In this document: positions 42,258 to 51,125 of the stretch, piece after piece
Numbering within the stretch: the first letter of the stretch is position 1
How the letters are laid out: each line of letters opens with the position of its first letter
Origin: Pseudooceanicola marinus
GTDB lineage: Bacteria > Pseudomonadota > Alphaproteobacteria > Rhodobacterales > Rhodobacteraceae
NCBI RefSeq assembly: GCF_002786295.1
Contig: NZ_PGTC01000029.1
Coordinates: forward strand, 188,064-252,063
DNA length: 64,000 nt
Reading direction: 5' to 3'
Translations under genes and position numbers: made by a program
The notes under the pieces: model-generated
Told to the model about the DNA's origin: nothing
Seen by the model: the letters and a program-made list of their open reading frames with translations, nothing else
Database searches by the model: none

Positions 42258-43082
42258 ATGACCACACTTGAGAAATTCGACCTGACCGGCCGCTCCGCCT
42301 TCGTGACCGGCGCCGCCTCGGGCCTGGGCCTGGCCTATGCCGAGGCGATGGCCGAGGCCGGCGCCAAGGTGACCCTGGCCGATCGCGATGCAGACGCCCT
42401 GGCCCGCGAGGTGAAGCGCCTCGACGAAGAGGGCTTCAGCGTGCGCGCGGCCTCCCTCGACATCACCGATCGCCCTGCCCTGACGGCTGCCGTCGACGCC
42501 CATGTCGCGGCCTTCGGCGGCTTCGACATTCTCTTTGCCAATGCCGGGGGCGACAGCAGTCCCGGGTTCTGGAACCCCGAGGGCCACCGCAATCCCGACG
42601 GCCAGGTCGACACCCTGGACCCGGAGGCCTGGGACCGCTCCATCGCGATCAACCTCACCGGCACCTTCAACTCGATCCGCGAAGCGGTGCGCGCGATGAA
42701 GGCCGCGGGCCGCGGCGGGTCGATCATCTGCACCTCCTCCAACGCGGCGGTGGTCAACGAACCCATTGTCGGGCTGCCCTACATGCCCGCCAAGGCCGGG
42801 GTGAAGCACATGGTCGAGCACCTGGCGCTGGAGCTGGCCGAATTCCGCATCCGCGTGAACGCCATCGCCCCCGGCCCCTTCGTGACCAACATCGGCGGCG
42901 GCTGGCTGAAGAAGGACCCTACGGTGCGCGCCAAGTGGGACAGCCTGGTGCCCCTGGGCCGCGTGGCGGAAACCGACCAGATGAAGCCGCTGGCGCTCTA
43001 CCTTGCCTCGGACGCATCGGATTACATGACCGGGGCGCATCTGATGATCGATGGCGGCATGGCATTGGGAAGCTTCAAATGA
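42258..43082 (+). CDS. Short-chain dehydrogenase/reductase
   Basis: A 274-residue classical SDR. The cofactor motif TGAASGLG is at residues 18-25, NAGG in ILFANAGGD, serine in CTSSNAA, and the Y-x3-K pair in PYMPAKAG. The C-terminus ends ASDYMTGAHLMIDGGMALG, the usual SDR close. The acid after the second strand (LADRDADAL) suggests NAD(H) preference. Its stop overlaps the next start as ATGA. With the zinc dehydrogenase it would give two consecutive oxidations or an oxidation-reduction pair on the imported substrate. Confidence 0.91.
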   Translation: MTTLEKFDLTGRSAFVTGAASGLGLAYAEAMAEAGAKVTLADRDADALAREVKRLDEEGFSVRAASLDITDRPALTAAVDAHVAAFGGFDILFANAGGDSSPGFWNPEGHRNPDGQVDTLDPEAWDRSIAINLTGTFNSIREAVRAMKAAGRGGSIICTSSNAAVVNEPIVGLPYMPAKAGVKHMVEHLALELAEFRIRVNAIAPGPFVTNIGGGWLKKDPTVRAKWDSLVPLGRVAETDQMKPLALYLASDASDYMTGAHLMIDGGMALGSFK

Positions 43083-44083
43083 ACAAGGCAGCGATTTTCC
43101 AGGGCTTCGACGCCCCCCTTGCGGTGCAGGACCTGGCGATGCCAGAGCCTGCCCCCGACGGGGTGGTCCTGCGCGTCTCCCATTGCGGCATCTGCGGGTC
43201 CGACCTGCACATGGCCCACGATCCCGCCTTCGGCGCGCAGCCGGGCGATGTCTTCGGCCATGAATTCGCCGGCGAGGTTGTGGCCCTTGGCCGCGACTGC
43301 ACGCAGTTGCAGGTCGGGGACCAGGTGTCGGTGATCCCGCTGGGCGGCTGCGGCCAGTGCCAGACCTGCCGCGTGGGCGAGCCCGCCTGGTGCAGCCAGA
43401 TGACCCTCCAGGGCGGTGGCTACGGCCAGTTCACCACCACCACCGAGCGCCAGTGTCGCAAACTGCCCGCAGGCGTCACCGCCGAAGAGGGCGCATTGGC
43501 CGAACCTCTGGCGGTGGCCCTACACGGCGTGGCCCTGTCGGGGCTGACGGCGGGCGACCGGGTGCTGATCCTCGGCGCCGGGCCGATCGGACTGGCGACC
43601 GCCTTCTGGGCGCGCCGCCTGGGCGCCACCGCCGTCGTCGTGCAGGACATCCACCCGGAGGCGCGCGACCTGGCGCTGGCCATGGGCGCCACCGATTTCC
43701 TCTGCACCCCCGACGCCCCGGTCGAGGCCAGCGACGCGGCGCTCGGGCGCAAGGCCGACATCGTCTTTGACTGCGCGGGCGCCCCGCCCCTGCTGGCGCA
43801 GGCCATCGACCAGGTTCGGGTCAAGGGGCGGATCGTGATCCTCGCGCTCAGCACCCGGGAGACCAGTTTCATCCCATTCGCCGCGGTGTCGAAGGAGGTC
43901 GCGGTGCTGACCTCCGCCTTTTTCACCCTGCGCGAATACGAGGCGGCGCTGGACGCGCTGGCCAGCGGTGCCCCCGTGGCCGAGGCGCTGGTGACCCGGA
44001 CCATTTCGCTGGACGACCTGCCGGAGGTCTTCGAGGGCATGAAGACGGGCCGCTCGCACGGAAAGGTCATCGTCTGCCCCTGA
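43079..44083 (+). CDS. Zinc-dependent medium-chain alcohol dehydrogenase
   Basis: A 334-residue MDR enzyme. Catalytic zinc ligands are C36 in CGICGSDLH and H61-E62 in GHEFAGEV. The structural-zinc lobe is intact as C-x2-C-x2-C-x7-C (GGCGQCQTCRVGEPAWC). The nucleotide fold has LILGAGPIGLATAFWARRLG. The overall pattern is of the sorbitol/threonine-dehydrogenase-like branch acting on polyols or secondary alcohols. The ATG overlaps the SDR stop by 4 bases, so a longer frame starting inside the SDR gene is not used. It is the last gene before a bidirectional terminator. Confidence 0.91.
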   Translation: MNKAAIFQGFDAPLAVQDLAMPEPAPDGVVLRVSHCGICGSDLHMAHDPAFGAQPGDVFGHEFAGEVVALGRDCTQLQVGDQVSVIPLGGCGQCQTCRVGEPAWCSQMTLQGGGYGQFTTTTERQCRKLPAGVTAEEGALAEPLAVALHGVALSGLTAGDRVLILGAGPIGLATAFWARRLGATAVVVQDIHPEARDLALAMGATDFLCTPDAPVEASDAALGRKADIVFDCAGAPPLLAQAIDQVRVKGRIVILALSTRETSFIPFAAVSKEVAVLTSAFFTLREYEAALDALASGAPVAEALVTRTISLDDLPEVFEGMKTGRSHGKVIVCP

Positions 44084-44114
44084 GGGGCGCGGGAAAGACT
44101 GGGACAGAAACGTC

Positions 44115-44148
44115 AAAGGCGCGACCGGGACCGCCGGCCACGCCTTTT
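44115..44148. terminator. Bidirectional terminator between the alcohol dehydrogenase and LysE-family gene
   Basis: AAAGGCG (44115-44121) and CGCCTTT (44141-44147) form the stem, with an inner CCGG/CCGG pairing. T runs follow on the plus strand, and the A run gives T on the minus strand. Confidence 0.7.
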
Positions 44149-44164
44149 CGCCCGCTGGGGACGC

Positions 44165-44782
44165 TCAGACCTTCTCGGTGGCCAGCTTCAGCCCGAGGGC
44201 GGCGAAGGACCCGGCGAAGACCCGGCGCAGCCAGGTCATCGCCCGCTCGCTCTGCAGCAGCCGGTCGCGCCCCGTGGCGGCCACCGCGGCGTAGCCCACG
44301 AAGACGACGAAGGTCATCGCGGTGAACCCCAGCCCCAGTTCCGCCAGCAGCCCGACCGAGCTGCCGGCCGGCACAAATTGCGGGATGAAGGCCACGAAGA
44401 ACAGCGGGATCTTCGGGTTGAGGATGTTCAGCAAGATGCCGCGCCAGATCAGTTTGCCGGCCGGCGCCGCCTCGGTGGCCTGAACCGACAGGCCGCCCCG
44501 GTCCTTCAGGATGCCCCAGGCCATCCACAGGAGGTAGGCAACCCCCGCGAACTTGATCGCCTGGAAGAGCAGCGCGCTGGTGTGCAGCACCGCGGCCAGA
44601 CCCGCCATCGCAACGATCAGGTGCAGGACGGTGGCGATGGTGCAGCCGGTCGCGGCCCAGATCCCCGCGCGCATCCCGCCGCCCAGGGTCGAGGAAAGCG
44701 TGTAGATGACGCCGATGCCGGGCGAGAGGCAGATGATGAAAGCGGTCAGAAGATATTCGAGGCTCACGGGAAATAACTCCAT
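44165..44782 (-). CDS. LysE/RhtB-family exporter
   Basis: A 205-residue inner-membrane protein with six predicted helices. Family marks are AFIICLSPGIGVIYTLSSTLGGG (the LSPGP-type motif near the N-terminus), FAGVAYLLWMAWGIL and LLNILNPKIPLFFVAFIPQF. Members export amino acids such as lysine, homoserine or threonine, using the proton gradient. The substrate cannot be told from sequence. It stands alone, convergent with the catabolic operon and divergent from the copper cluster. The 224-base gap to the next gene shows nothing beyond a weak TTGACC near 44957. Confidence 0.88.
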   Translation of the reverse strand: MELFPVSLEYLLTAFIICLSPGIGVIYTLSSTLGGGMRAGIWAATGCTIATVLHLIVAMAGLAAVLHTSALLFQAIKFAGVAYLLWMAWGILKDRGGLSVQATEAAPAGKLIWRGILLNILNPKIPLFFVAFIPQFVPAGSSVGLLAELGLGFTAMTFVVFVGYAAVAATGRDRLLQSERAMTWLRRVFAGSFAALGLKLATEKV

Positions 44783-45006
44783 TCAAATCGGGATCCAGAG
44801 CACGCTAGCGCCGCCATGTCGCTGCGTAAACTCTTCCCTGTCCCGCATCACCCAAAGGCCGACCGGCGCCGGTACCACGCCCAGGCCATTGTCCTGCCGC
44901 AGCTCCCGCGACCCCGTTGCGGCCCTGTGTCCCGCACCTCATCCGGCCATAACCGGTTGACCCGCCCGGGCCAAAGCGCGAAGGATCGGGGACGGAGGGT
45001 CGCCCG

Positions 45007-45339
45007 TTGCGCTTGATCTGGTTCATCACTGTCCTTGCCTGGCTCGTCGCGGGCCTGGCACCGCTGCATGCGGCGGGCATGGGGATGACCGATGGCGCCC
45101 ATGCGACCGCCTGTTGCCCCGAGACCGGGGCGACGAGCGACCACGACCAGGGACATGACAGCGCCGGACAGGCGCAGCTGCCCTGCAAGCACGCAGCGGT
45201 CTGTGCCGCGCTGATGATCCCACCACAGCTTCTCGGCCCCGCCAGCGATCTGGTGCCGGCCCGGTTGCACTGGCACGACAGCGCGCGCACCGCGCGCTCC
45301 GTTCCCCAGGTTGCGGACCCGCCACCGCCACGCCTCTGA
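45007..45339 (+). CDS. Small exported Cys/His-rich protein, probably copper-related
   Basis: A 110-residue protein with a signal peptide (LIWFITVLAWLVAGLAPLHA, cleavage near residue 22) and a short mature part rich in metal-binding residues: ATACCPETGATSDHDQGHD, then PCKHAAVCAAL. The start is TTG at 45007 with GGAGGG about eight bases upstream. It resembles small proteins found with copper-resistance genes (DUF2946-like), but the match is by context and composition, not by a firm motif. It is the first gene of the run leading to cytochrome c, multicopper oxidase and a copper ATPase. Confidence 0.7.
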   Translation: MRLIWFITVLAWLVAGLAPLHAAGMGMTDGAHATACCPETGATSDHDQGHDSAGQAQLPCKHAAVCAALMIPPQLLGPASDLVPARLHWHDSARTARSVPQVADPPPPRL

Positions 45340-45415
45340 CGTTCCCGATCCGGGCCTGCGGGCCCCTTCGGCCGCGCATCCCGCGCGGCGCCAACCGGAA
45401 CATCAGGACCATCCC

Positions 45416-45844
45416 ATGAAACGCCCCCTTCCCTATGCCCTGGGCCTCGTCGCCCTGGGCGGCCTCGCCTATCTCGCCCTGCCGGCCCAGACCGACACCG
45501 CCAGCGCGGCCCCGGCCGAAGGTGATCCCATCGTCGAGATCACCTTGCCCGACACCCTCTCGCCGACCGCGCAGTTGGGCCAGCGCGCCTTCAATGCCGT
45601 CTGTGCCGATTGCCACGGTGAAAACGCCACCGGCAAGCTGGGCTTCGGCCCGCCCCTGATCCACAAGATCTACGAACCCTCGCACCACGGCGACATGGCC
45701 TTCGTCATCGCCGCCGCGCGCGGGGTGCGGGCGCATCACTGGCGCTTTGGCGACATGCCCGCGCAGCCCGGCGTCACCCCCGGAGAGGTCAAGACGATCA
45801 TCGCCTTCGTGCGGGAGGTGCAACGTGCCAACGGCATCGACTGA
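45416..45844 (+). CDS. Monohaem c-type cytochrome
   Basis: A 142-residue exported cytochrome. The signal/anchor is LGLVALGGLAYLALPAQ near the N-terminus. The haem c attachment site is C63-A-D-C66-H67, and the axial methionine is probably the one in FGDMPAQPG. The domain is small and of class I type. The next gene's GTG start lies inside its last codons, so the pair is tightly coupled. As a partner of the multicopper oxidase it may pass electrons to or from it; this is inferred from gene order. Cytochrome plus multicopper oxidase pairs recur in copper islands. Confidence 0.88.
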   Translation: MKRPLPYALGLVALGGLAYLALPAQTDTASAAPAEGDPIVEITLPDTLSPTAQLGQRAFNAVCADCHGENATGKLGFGPPLIHKIYEPSHHGDMAFVIAAARGVRAHHWRFGDMPAQPGVTPGEVKTIIAFVREVQRANGID

Positions 45845-47228
45845 TCTGCGCCTGAGCCGCCGCGCGGTCTGCGCCGGCCTCGCCGCCCTGCCCGCGCTGC
45901 GCCCCGCCCTGGCCGCCACGCCGCCGCCCCTGCTGACCGCGCGGGAGGCCAGGGTGCAACTGGCCCCGCCGGCCTACGGCGCCACCCCGGTCTGGAGCTA
46001 TGACGGCACCCTGCCCGGCCCGATGCTCCGCGCGCGTCAGGGCAGCCGGCTGGAACGGCGGCTGGTCAACGACCTGCCGGTGCCGACCTCGGTGCACTGG
46101 CACGGCATCCGCATCGACAACGCCATGGATGGCGTCGCCGGGCTGACCCAGGACCCGGTCGCCCCGGGCGGCCAGTTCGACTATGCCTTCGACCTGCCCG
46201 ACGCGGGCACCTACTGGTATCATGCGCACACCAACTCAATGGAACAGGTGGCACGCGGGCTGGCGGGCGCCCTGATCGTGGACGAACCCACGCCGCCCGA
46301 CGTCGACGCCGATCACATGCTGCTGCTGGACGACTGGCTGCTGAACCCCGACAACGGACATTTCGTCGACGGGTTCGACCACCCGATGACGCGGAGCCAC
46401 GCGGGCCGCATGGGAAACCTGATGGGGGTCAACGGGCGGCATGACTTCGCGCTGCAGGCCCGGCAGAACGACCGTCTGCGCCTGCGGCTGATCAATGGCG
46501 CCAACGCCCGCATCTTCGTGCTGACACTGGAGGGGCTGACCGGCTGGCGCGTGGCGCTGGACGGGATGCCGCTGGAGACGCCCGAGATGGTGGACGGCCA
46601 GCTGATCCTCGCCCCGGCGCAGCGCATCGATCTGATCGTCGATGTCACCGCCGAGGCGGGCACCACGGCAGGACTGCTGTCGGGTACCGAGGCCGACGGC
46701 TGGCGTCTGCTGGCCGAGGTCGCAGTGACGGGCCGCGCCGCGCGGACGCCGCGCGAGGCGCCCGTGCCCCTGCCGCCCAATCCCCGCATGGTGGTGCCCG
46801 GCGCAGCCGATGCGCCGCTGCTGGAGATGCCCCTTCAGGGCGGCGCCATGCGGGGCATGACCTCCGGCCGTTACCAGGGGCAGGAGATGGGCTTTCGCGC
46901 CCTGATGCAGCGCGGCCAGTACTGGGCCCTGGCCGGTCAGGTCGGCCTGGGGCCGGAGCCCTTTGCCCGCCTGTCGCGCGGCGAGACGGCGCGGATCGCG
47001 ATGACCAACGACACGATCTTCCCCCATGCCATGCACCTGCACGGCATGCATTTCCGACAGACCGGGCCGGACGGGCGGCACGGGCCCTTGCGCGACACGG
47101 CCCTGCTGATGCCCGACGACCGGGTCGAGATCGCCTTCGTCGCCGACAACCCGGGCAAATGGCTGCTGCACTGCCACATGTTGGGCCACGCGGCCTCCGG
47201 CATGACCCACTGGATCGAGGTGGCCTGA
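45825..47228 (+). CDS. Multicopper oxidase, Tat-exported (CopA/CueO-like)
   Basis: A 467-residue three-cupredoxin oxidase. The N-terminus has a twin-arginine signal, [15 protein letters not shown]. Copper-binding motifs are HWHG ([11 protein letters not shown], near 92), HAH (YWYHAHTNS, near 133), [10 protein letters not shown] (near 402) and [12 protein letters not shown] (near 449), so both the T1 and trinuclear sites are intact. The start is GTG at 45825 with GGGAGGTGCAAC upstream, overlapping the cytochrome stop by 20 bases. Such periplasmic enzymes oxidise Cu(I) to the less permeable Cu(II). A Met-rich loop ([19 protein letters not shown]) may bind substrate copper. Confidence 0.92.
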   Translation: MPTASTDLRLSRRAVCAGLAALPALRPALAATPPPLLTAREARVQLAPPAYGATPVWSYDGTLPGPMLRARQGSRLERRLVNDLPVPTSVHWHGIRIDNAMDGVAGLTQDPVAPGGQFDYAFDLPDAGTYWYHAHTNSMEQVARGLAGALIVDEPTPPDVDADHMLLLDDWLLNPDNGHFVDGFDHPMTRSHAGRMGNLMGVNGRHDFALQARQNDRLRLRLINGANARIFVLTLEGLTGWRVALDGMPLETPEMVDGQLILAPAQRIDLIVDVTAEAGTTAGLLSGTEADGWRLLAEVAVTGRAARTPREAPVPLPPNPRMVVPGAADAPLLEMPLQGGAMRGMTSGRYQGQEMGFRALMQRGQYWALAGQVGLGPEPFARLSRGETARIAMTNDTIFPHAMHLHGMHFRQTGPDGRHGPLRDTALLMPDDRVEIAFVADNPGKWLLHCHMLGHAASGMTHWIEVA

Positions 47229-47253
47229 GGCCACCCACCGGGGCGGCCTCAGG
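47224..47253 (+). terminator. Hairpin at the multicopper oxidase stop
   Basis: CCTGAGGCC (47224-47232) pairs with GGCCTCAGG (47245-47253), a perfect 9-bp stem that includes the stop codon. No U run follows. Confidence 0.45.
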
Positions 47254-47296
47254 CGCCGCCCCTGCCCCGACACACGCGAAACGCCCCGGACGAAGC

Positions 47297-47316
47297 CGGA
47301 ACCTCTGCCGGTTCCG
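47297..47316. promoter_or_regulatory. Dyad upstream of the copper ATPase
   Basis: CGGAACC-TCTGCC-GGTTCCG is a perfect 7-bp-arm dyad 30 bases before the copA start. Arm length and spacing fit a MerR/CueR-type operator, but could also be a leader hairpin. No CueR gene is in the window. Confidence 0.35.
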
Positions 47317-47346
47317 CTCCGTTTGTCCCCAAGGCAGGAGATCTTC

Positions 47347-49818
47347 ATGACCCATGCGCACACCCACCCCGACAGCCACCAACCCGCCGACGGCGACGAG
47401 GCGATCACCCGCGACCCGGTCTGCGGGATGCTGGTCGACCCGGACGCGGACAAGCCGACCGCCGAACATGACGGGCACCTCTACCACTTCTGCTCCTCCG
47501 GATGCCGGGACACGTTCCGCGCCGCGCCGCAGGACTATCTGACTGCCACCGATCCTGTTTGCGGCATGGAGGTCGACCGCTCCACCGCCGCGCATATGCT
47601 GAAACACGAGGGCCAGAAGGTCTATTTCTGCTCCGCCCACTGCCAGGAGAAATTCGAGGCCGATCCGCAAGCCTACGCAGACGGCGTGCCCGCCCCCGAA
47701 CCGATGCCCGAGGGAACGCAGTACACCTGCCCCATGCACCCCGAGATCATCCGCGACGCCCCGGGCGATTGCCCGAAATGCGGCATGGCACTGGAGCCGA
47801 TGACGCCCTCCGCCGACAGTGGCCCCAACCCCGAATACGTTGATTTCAAGCGCCGCCTGGCGATCACGGCCCCGCTGGCCGCCCTGGTCTTCGTGCTGGA
47901 GATGGGCAGCCACATCGGCATCCCCTTCGCCGACTGGATCGGGCACACCGCCTTCGGTTGGCTCCAATTCGCCCTGGCCACGCCGGTGGTGCTGATCTGC
48001 TGGCCCTTCTTCAAACGGGGCTGGGCCTCTGTCACCAACCGCTCGCCCAACATGTGGACGCTGATCGCGCTCGGCACCGGGGCAGCCTATGTCTTTTCCG
48101 TCGTGTCGCTGCTGGCGCCCGGCCTCTTCCCCGCCGCCATGCGCGACGACATGGGTATGACGCCGGTCTACTTCGAGGCCGCCGCCGTGATCCTGGTGCT
48201 GGTGCTGATCGGACAGGTCATGGAACTGGCCGCGCGGGAGAAGACGGGGGACGCGATCCGCGCCCTGATGGACCTCGCGCCGAAGACCGCGCGCCGGGTC
48301 AGCGACGGTGACGAGGAAGATGTGCCGCTGGACCAGCTGGCGCAGGGCGACATCCTGCGCGTGCGCCCGGGCGAAAGCGTGCCGGTGGACGGCGTGGTGA
48401 CCGAGGGCCGCTCCTCCGTCGATGAAAGCATGATCACCGGCGAACCCGTCCCGGTGGAGAAGACCGAAGGCGAGCCGGTCACCGGGGGCACGCTGAACAA
48501 GTCCGGCAGCTTCCTGATGCGGGCCGAGACGGTGGGTGCCGATACGACGCTGTCGCGCATCGTGGACATGGTATCGAAGGCGCAACGCTCGCGCGCGCCG
48601 ATCCAGGGCACGGCGGACCGGGTCGCCGCCTACTTCGTCCCCGCCGTGGTGGGCGTCGCGCTCCTGGCCTTTGTCGCCTGGGCGGCCTTCGGCCCCTCGC
48701 CCGCCCTGTCCTACGCCTTCGTCGCCGCCGTTTCGGTGCTGATCATCGCCTGTCCCTGTGCCCTGGGCCTGGCGACACCCATGTCGATCATGGTCGCCAC
48801 CGGACGCGGCGCCTCCGCCGGGGTGCTGATCCGCGACGCCGAGGCGCTGGAGCGCTTCGCCTCCGTCGAGGTGTTGGTGGTCGACAAGACCGGCACCCTG
48901 ACCGAGGGCAAGCCCGCGCTGACGGATGTGGAGCCTGAGGGGATCGACAAGACGGCGTTCCTCACCCTGGTCGCCGCCCTTGAACGCGGGTCGGAGCACC
49001 CGCTGGCCGAAGCCATCGTCACCGGCGCCCGCGAGGCCGGGGCCGAGGACAGGGACGCGCAGGACTTCGACGCCGTGACCGGCCAGGGCGTCACCGGCAC
49101 CGTGGACGGCCAGCGCGTGGCCCTGGGCAATGCCGCGCTGATGAAGGGCGAAGGCGTCGACATCAACGCTCTGACCGATCGGGCCGAGGCCCTGCAGGCC
49201 GAGGGCAAGACCGCGATGTATGTCGCCATCGACGGACAGGCCGTCGGTCTGATTGCCGTGGCCGACCGCATCAAGGAGACCACGCCGGAGGCCATCCGCG
49301 CCCTGCACGACGCGGGCCTGCGCATCGTCATGGCCACCGGCGATGCCGAGGCCACGGCGCGGGCTGTGGCGGGGGAGCTGGGCATCGACGAGGTCCACGC
49401 CGGTGTCAGCCCCGAAGACAAGCACGCCCTGATCGAGAAACTGCGCGGTGAGGGCCTGTCGGTCGCCATGGCCGGCGATGGGGTCAACGACGCCCCGGCC
49501 CTGGCCGCCGCAGACGTGGGCATCGCCATGGGCACCGGCGCCGACGTGGCGGTGGAAAGCGCGGGCGTCACGCTGGTGAAGGGGGAGCTGACGGGTATCG
49601 TCCGGGCTCGCCACCTGGCGGAGGCGACCATGCGCAACATCCGGCAGAACCTGTTCTTCGCCTTCGTCTACAACTCGGCCGGCGTACCCCTGGCAGCCGG
49701 CATCCTCTACCCGTTCTTCGGCGTGCTGCTGTCGCCGATCGTGGCGGCGGCGGCGATGAGCCTGTCGTCGGTCTCGGTGATCGGCAACGCCCTGCGGCTG
49801 CGTGCGAAGAAGCTCTGA
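47347..49818 (+). CDS. copA: Copper-translocating P1B-type ATPase with two YHS domains and a metal-binding hairpin
   Basis: An 823-residue P-type ATPase. The N-terminus replaces the usual HMA domains with a His-rich tip ([11 protein letters not shown]), two YHS domains ([15 protein letters not shown] and [14 protein letters not shown], each ending in a FCSxxC-type turn), and a heavy-metal-binding hairpin ([20 protein letters not shown]). The membrane part has CPC in [13 protein letters not shown] (near 468), the phosphorylation site DKTGTLT (near 513) and [10 protein letters not shown] (near 712). [11 protein letters not shown] and [14 protein letters not shown] match Cu(I) specificity. The start follows AGGAGATCTTC. 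It exports copper from the cytoplasm. Confidence 0.94.
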   Translation: MTHAHTHPDSHQPADGDEAITRDPVCGMLVDPDADKPTAEHDGHLYHFCSSGCRDTFRAAPQDYLTATDPVCGMEVDRSTAAHMLKHEGQKVYFCSAHCQEKFEADPQAYADGVPAPEPMPEGTQYTCPMHPEIIRDAPGDCPKCGMALEPMTPSADSGPNPEYVDFKRRLAITAPLAALVFVLEMGSHIGIPFADWIGHTAFGWLQFALATPVVLICWPFFKRGWASVTNRSPNMWTLIALGTGAAYVFSVVSLLAPGLFPAAMRDDMGMTPVYFEAAAVILVLVLIGQVMELAAREKTGDAIRALMDLAPKTARRVSDGDEEDVPLDQLAQGDILRVRPGESVPVDGVVTEGRSSVDESMITGEPVPVEKTEGEPVTGGTLNKSGSFLMRAETVGADTTLSRIVDMVSKAQRSRAPIQGTADRVAAYFVPAVVGVALLAFVAWAAFGPSPALSYAFVAAVSVLIIACPCALGLATPMSIMVATGRGASAGVLIRDAEALERFASVEVLVVDKTGTLTEGKPALTDVEPEGIDKTAFLTLVAALERGSEHPLAEAIVTGAREAGAEDRDAQDFDAVTGQGVTGTVDGQRVALGNAALMKGEGVDINALTDRAEALQAEGKTAMYVAIDGQAVGLIAVADRIKETTPEAIRALHDAGLRIVMATGDAEATARAVAGELGIDEVHAGVSPEDKHALIEKLRGEGLSVAMAGDGVNDAPALAAADVGIAMGTGADVAVESAGVTLVKGELTGIVRARHLAEATMRNIRQNLFFAFVYNSAGVPLAAGILYPFFGVLLSPIVAAAAMSLSSVSVIGNALRLRAKKL

Positions 49819-50260
49819 CCGGGTCTGAGGACAGCGCGCAAACTGCCCTCGCGTCCATCGCGGGGGCACCATGCCGCAATGAAGCGGCCAACCGAAAAGG
49901 CCTCGGTGGCCTGCGCACCGCAAGGACGGCTGAGCTATCGTAGTGGGGGGAGGTGGTACCGCCTCCCCGGTTTGAACGGGGGACCTCTGGATCCACAATC
50001 GATAATCTCTCCCAAAAATAAAATAAAAACATCAGCTTACATAGGGGAGTTGTGTCTCATGGCAAACAAGAGCGGATTCAAACATTTTTGCCCCCATGTA
50101 TCGTGAAAGTCCTACTGACAACTGTCCCTTCGAAGACTTCTGTCCTCGCCCACCAAGACACAGGGCGCCTTGAGGTCCGCCACCCGCGTCATTCAGGATC
50201 TAAAACAGAGCAATGAACCACACTGCGTGACAAAGCTAAGCGCCCCTAGACTAACGATTA
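49819..50260. other. Gap after copA: island boundary
   Basis: Apart from the tRNA-His fragment at 49954-49998, I see no gene. An imperfect hairpin (GGCC-ACCGA/TCGGT-GGCC, near 49888-49913) may end the copA message. From about 50000 rightward the sequence becomes clearly richer in A and T. Confidence 0.6.
49954..49998 (-). other. 3' fragment of tRNA-His(GUG), candidate attachment site
   Basis: Read on the minus strand this stretch is the 3' part of a tRNA: anticodon loop TTGTGGA (anticodon GTG), 3' anticodon stem TCCAG, variable loop AGGTC, T arm CCCCG-TTCAAAC-CGGGG, acceptor strand AGGCGGT, discriminator A and CCA. An A at position 73 is the alphaproteobacterial tRNA-His state. Upstream of the anticodon loop the expected sequence is lost: the 5' anticodon strand reads ATCGA instead of CTGGA, and there is no D arm or 5' acceptor strand. 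Such 3' copies arise when a tyrosine recombinase integrates in a tRNA gene. The intact tRNA and the integrase would lie to the right, outside the window. Confidence 0.72.
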
Positions 50261-50641
50261 TTAATAGAGAATAGAATAGCGTCGAAGCTTCATTTCGATC
50301 TCCGAGAAAGAAACGGGCTTTTTCAGGCAATCTTTTGCGCCCGCCTCAAGAGCCCTGCGCAAGAGGTCATCGTCGGCATTGCTACTGACCATCAAGATCG
50401 GGGTCTTCCGATGGGTTGTCGTCTGATGGACAAGTCTGCAAAACTCCAGCCCGTCAATTTCAGGCATCATAAAGTCGGTGAGGATTATATCAACCTCGAC
50501 TTCTCCCTTTAATAGATCCTCCAAAGCCGTCCTGGGATCACTGTAAGACGCGACACAGCTAAAACCAAGTTCGCTGAGGCATATTCGTGTGAACTCGCGA
50601 GCGACATCAGAATCATCAACGATGGCCACTTTATTTTTCAT
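50261..50641 (-). CDS. Single-domain response regulator (CheY-like)
   Basis: A 126-residue receiver domain with no output domain. Acidic pocket residues are D9-D10, the phosphorylated aspartate is D56 in ILTDFMMP, threonine/serine in LMVSSNAD, and lysine in DCLKKPVSF. The start at 50641 has AGGA nine bases upstream. It is likely a phosphotransfer or motility/signalling intermediate. The PAS histidine kinase 12 kb away in the same low-G+C region is one possible partner, but nothing in the sequence links them directly. Confidence 0.9.
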   Translation of the reverse strand: MKNKVAIVDDSDVAREFTRICLSELGFSCVASYSDPRTALEDLLKGEVEVDIILTDFMMPEIDGLEFCRLVHQTTTHRKTPILMVSSNADDDLLRRALEAGAKDCLKKPVSFSEIEMKLRRYSILY

Positions 50642-50795
50642 CCCAGTCGATCCTAAAGTATATTTCTAGTGACATCCCCAAAAGAAGCACACCATGAATT
50701 CCGAAATGTGCGCGCGCCAAGCTCTTCAAGGGAACCTATCTTCAAGAAGCCACCACCAGTTATGCAGCCCTTACCTCAGGCTCACACCCCACAAC

Positions 50796-50978
50796 CTAAA
50801 TCCTTTTTCCGACGAAAGTTTTGGAGAAAACTCGCACGCATGCGATATCGCCGTGCTCCCAGACCAACTCGCCTTGTGCCGTGCTATACTCACCAAGACG
50901 CACACACGCGATGGCCTGCGGGTTAACACGGGAAGCGCCTTCAGCGGCTTGGCGGGTATTTCGAAACTGAACGATCAT
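50796..50978 (-). CDS. 60-residue conserved-looking small protein
   Basis: The frame MIVQFRNTRQAAEGASRVNP... starts at 50978 with AGGAGG eight bases upstream, an unusually good ribosome-binding site. The sequence NPQAIACVRLGEYSTAQGEL followed by GDIACVRVFSKTF has the strand-turn-strand look of short FlbD/SwrD-like proteins (a residue-placement resemblance, not a proven match). It stands alone between the response regulator and the lysozyme-like gene. A plus-strand frame over the same region has no such start signal and is rejected. Confidence 0.5.
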   Translation of the reverse strand: MIVQFRNTRQAAEGASRVNPQAIACVRLGEYSTAQGELVWEHGDIACVRVFSKTFVGKRI

Positions 50979-51098
50979 TAGCTTGTCCTCCTGTGATCAT
51001 GACTTGATCTTCACACATTGTCGCACTGAATGCGCGTCAGCTGAGGCATAGGCGCTCTACTCTTCCGTATACCCATACCAGCACGCGCATAAGACAAA

Positions 51099-51116
51099 TG
51101 GCAGCCGAGGCTGCCA
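51099..51116 (-). terminator. Terminator of the lysozyme-like gene
   Basis: TGGCAGCC and GGCTGCCA form an 8-bp stem around two bases, followed on the minus strand by ATTTGTCTT. It lies 9 bases after the stop codon at 51126. Confidence 0.7.
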
Positions 51117-51125
51117 CTCAACCTG

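Noticed and set aside
49947-49968. Strong hairpin (GGGGAGG-TGGTACCG-CCTCCCC) as the copA terminator
   Set aside because: Half of it is the tRNA-His acceptor and T-arm sequence, so the palindrome is explained by the tRNA fragment and its flank.
50694-50981. A 95-residue plus-strand frame over the small FlbD-like gene
   Set aside because: There is no ribosome-binding site, and the opposite strand has a far better start signal.
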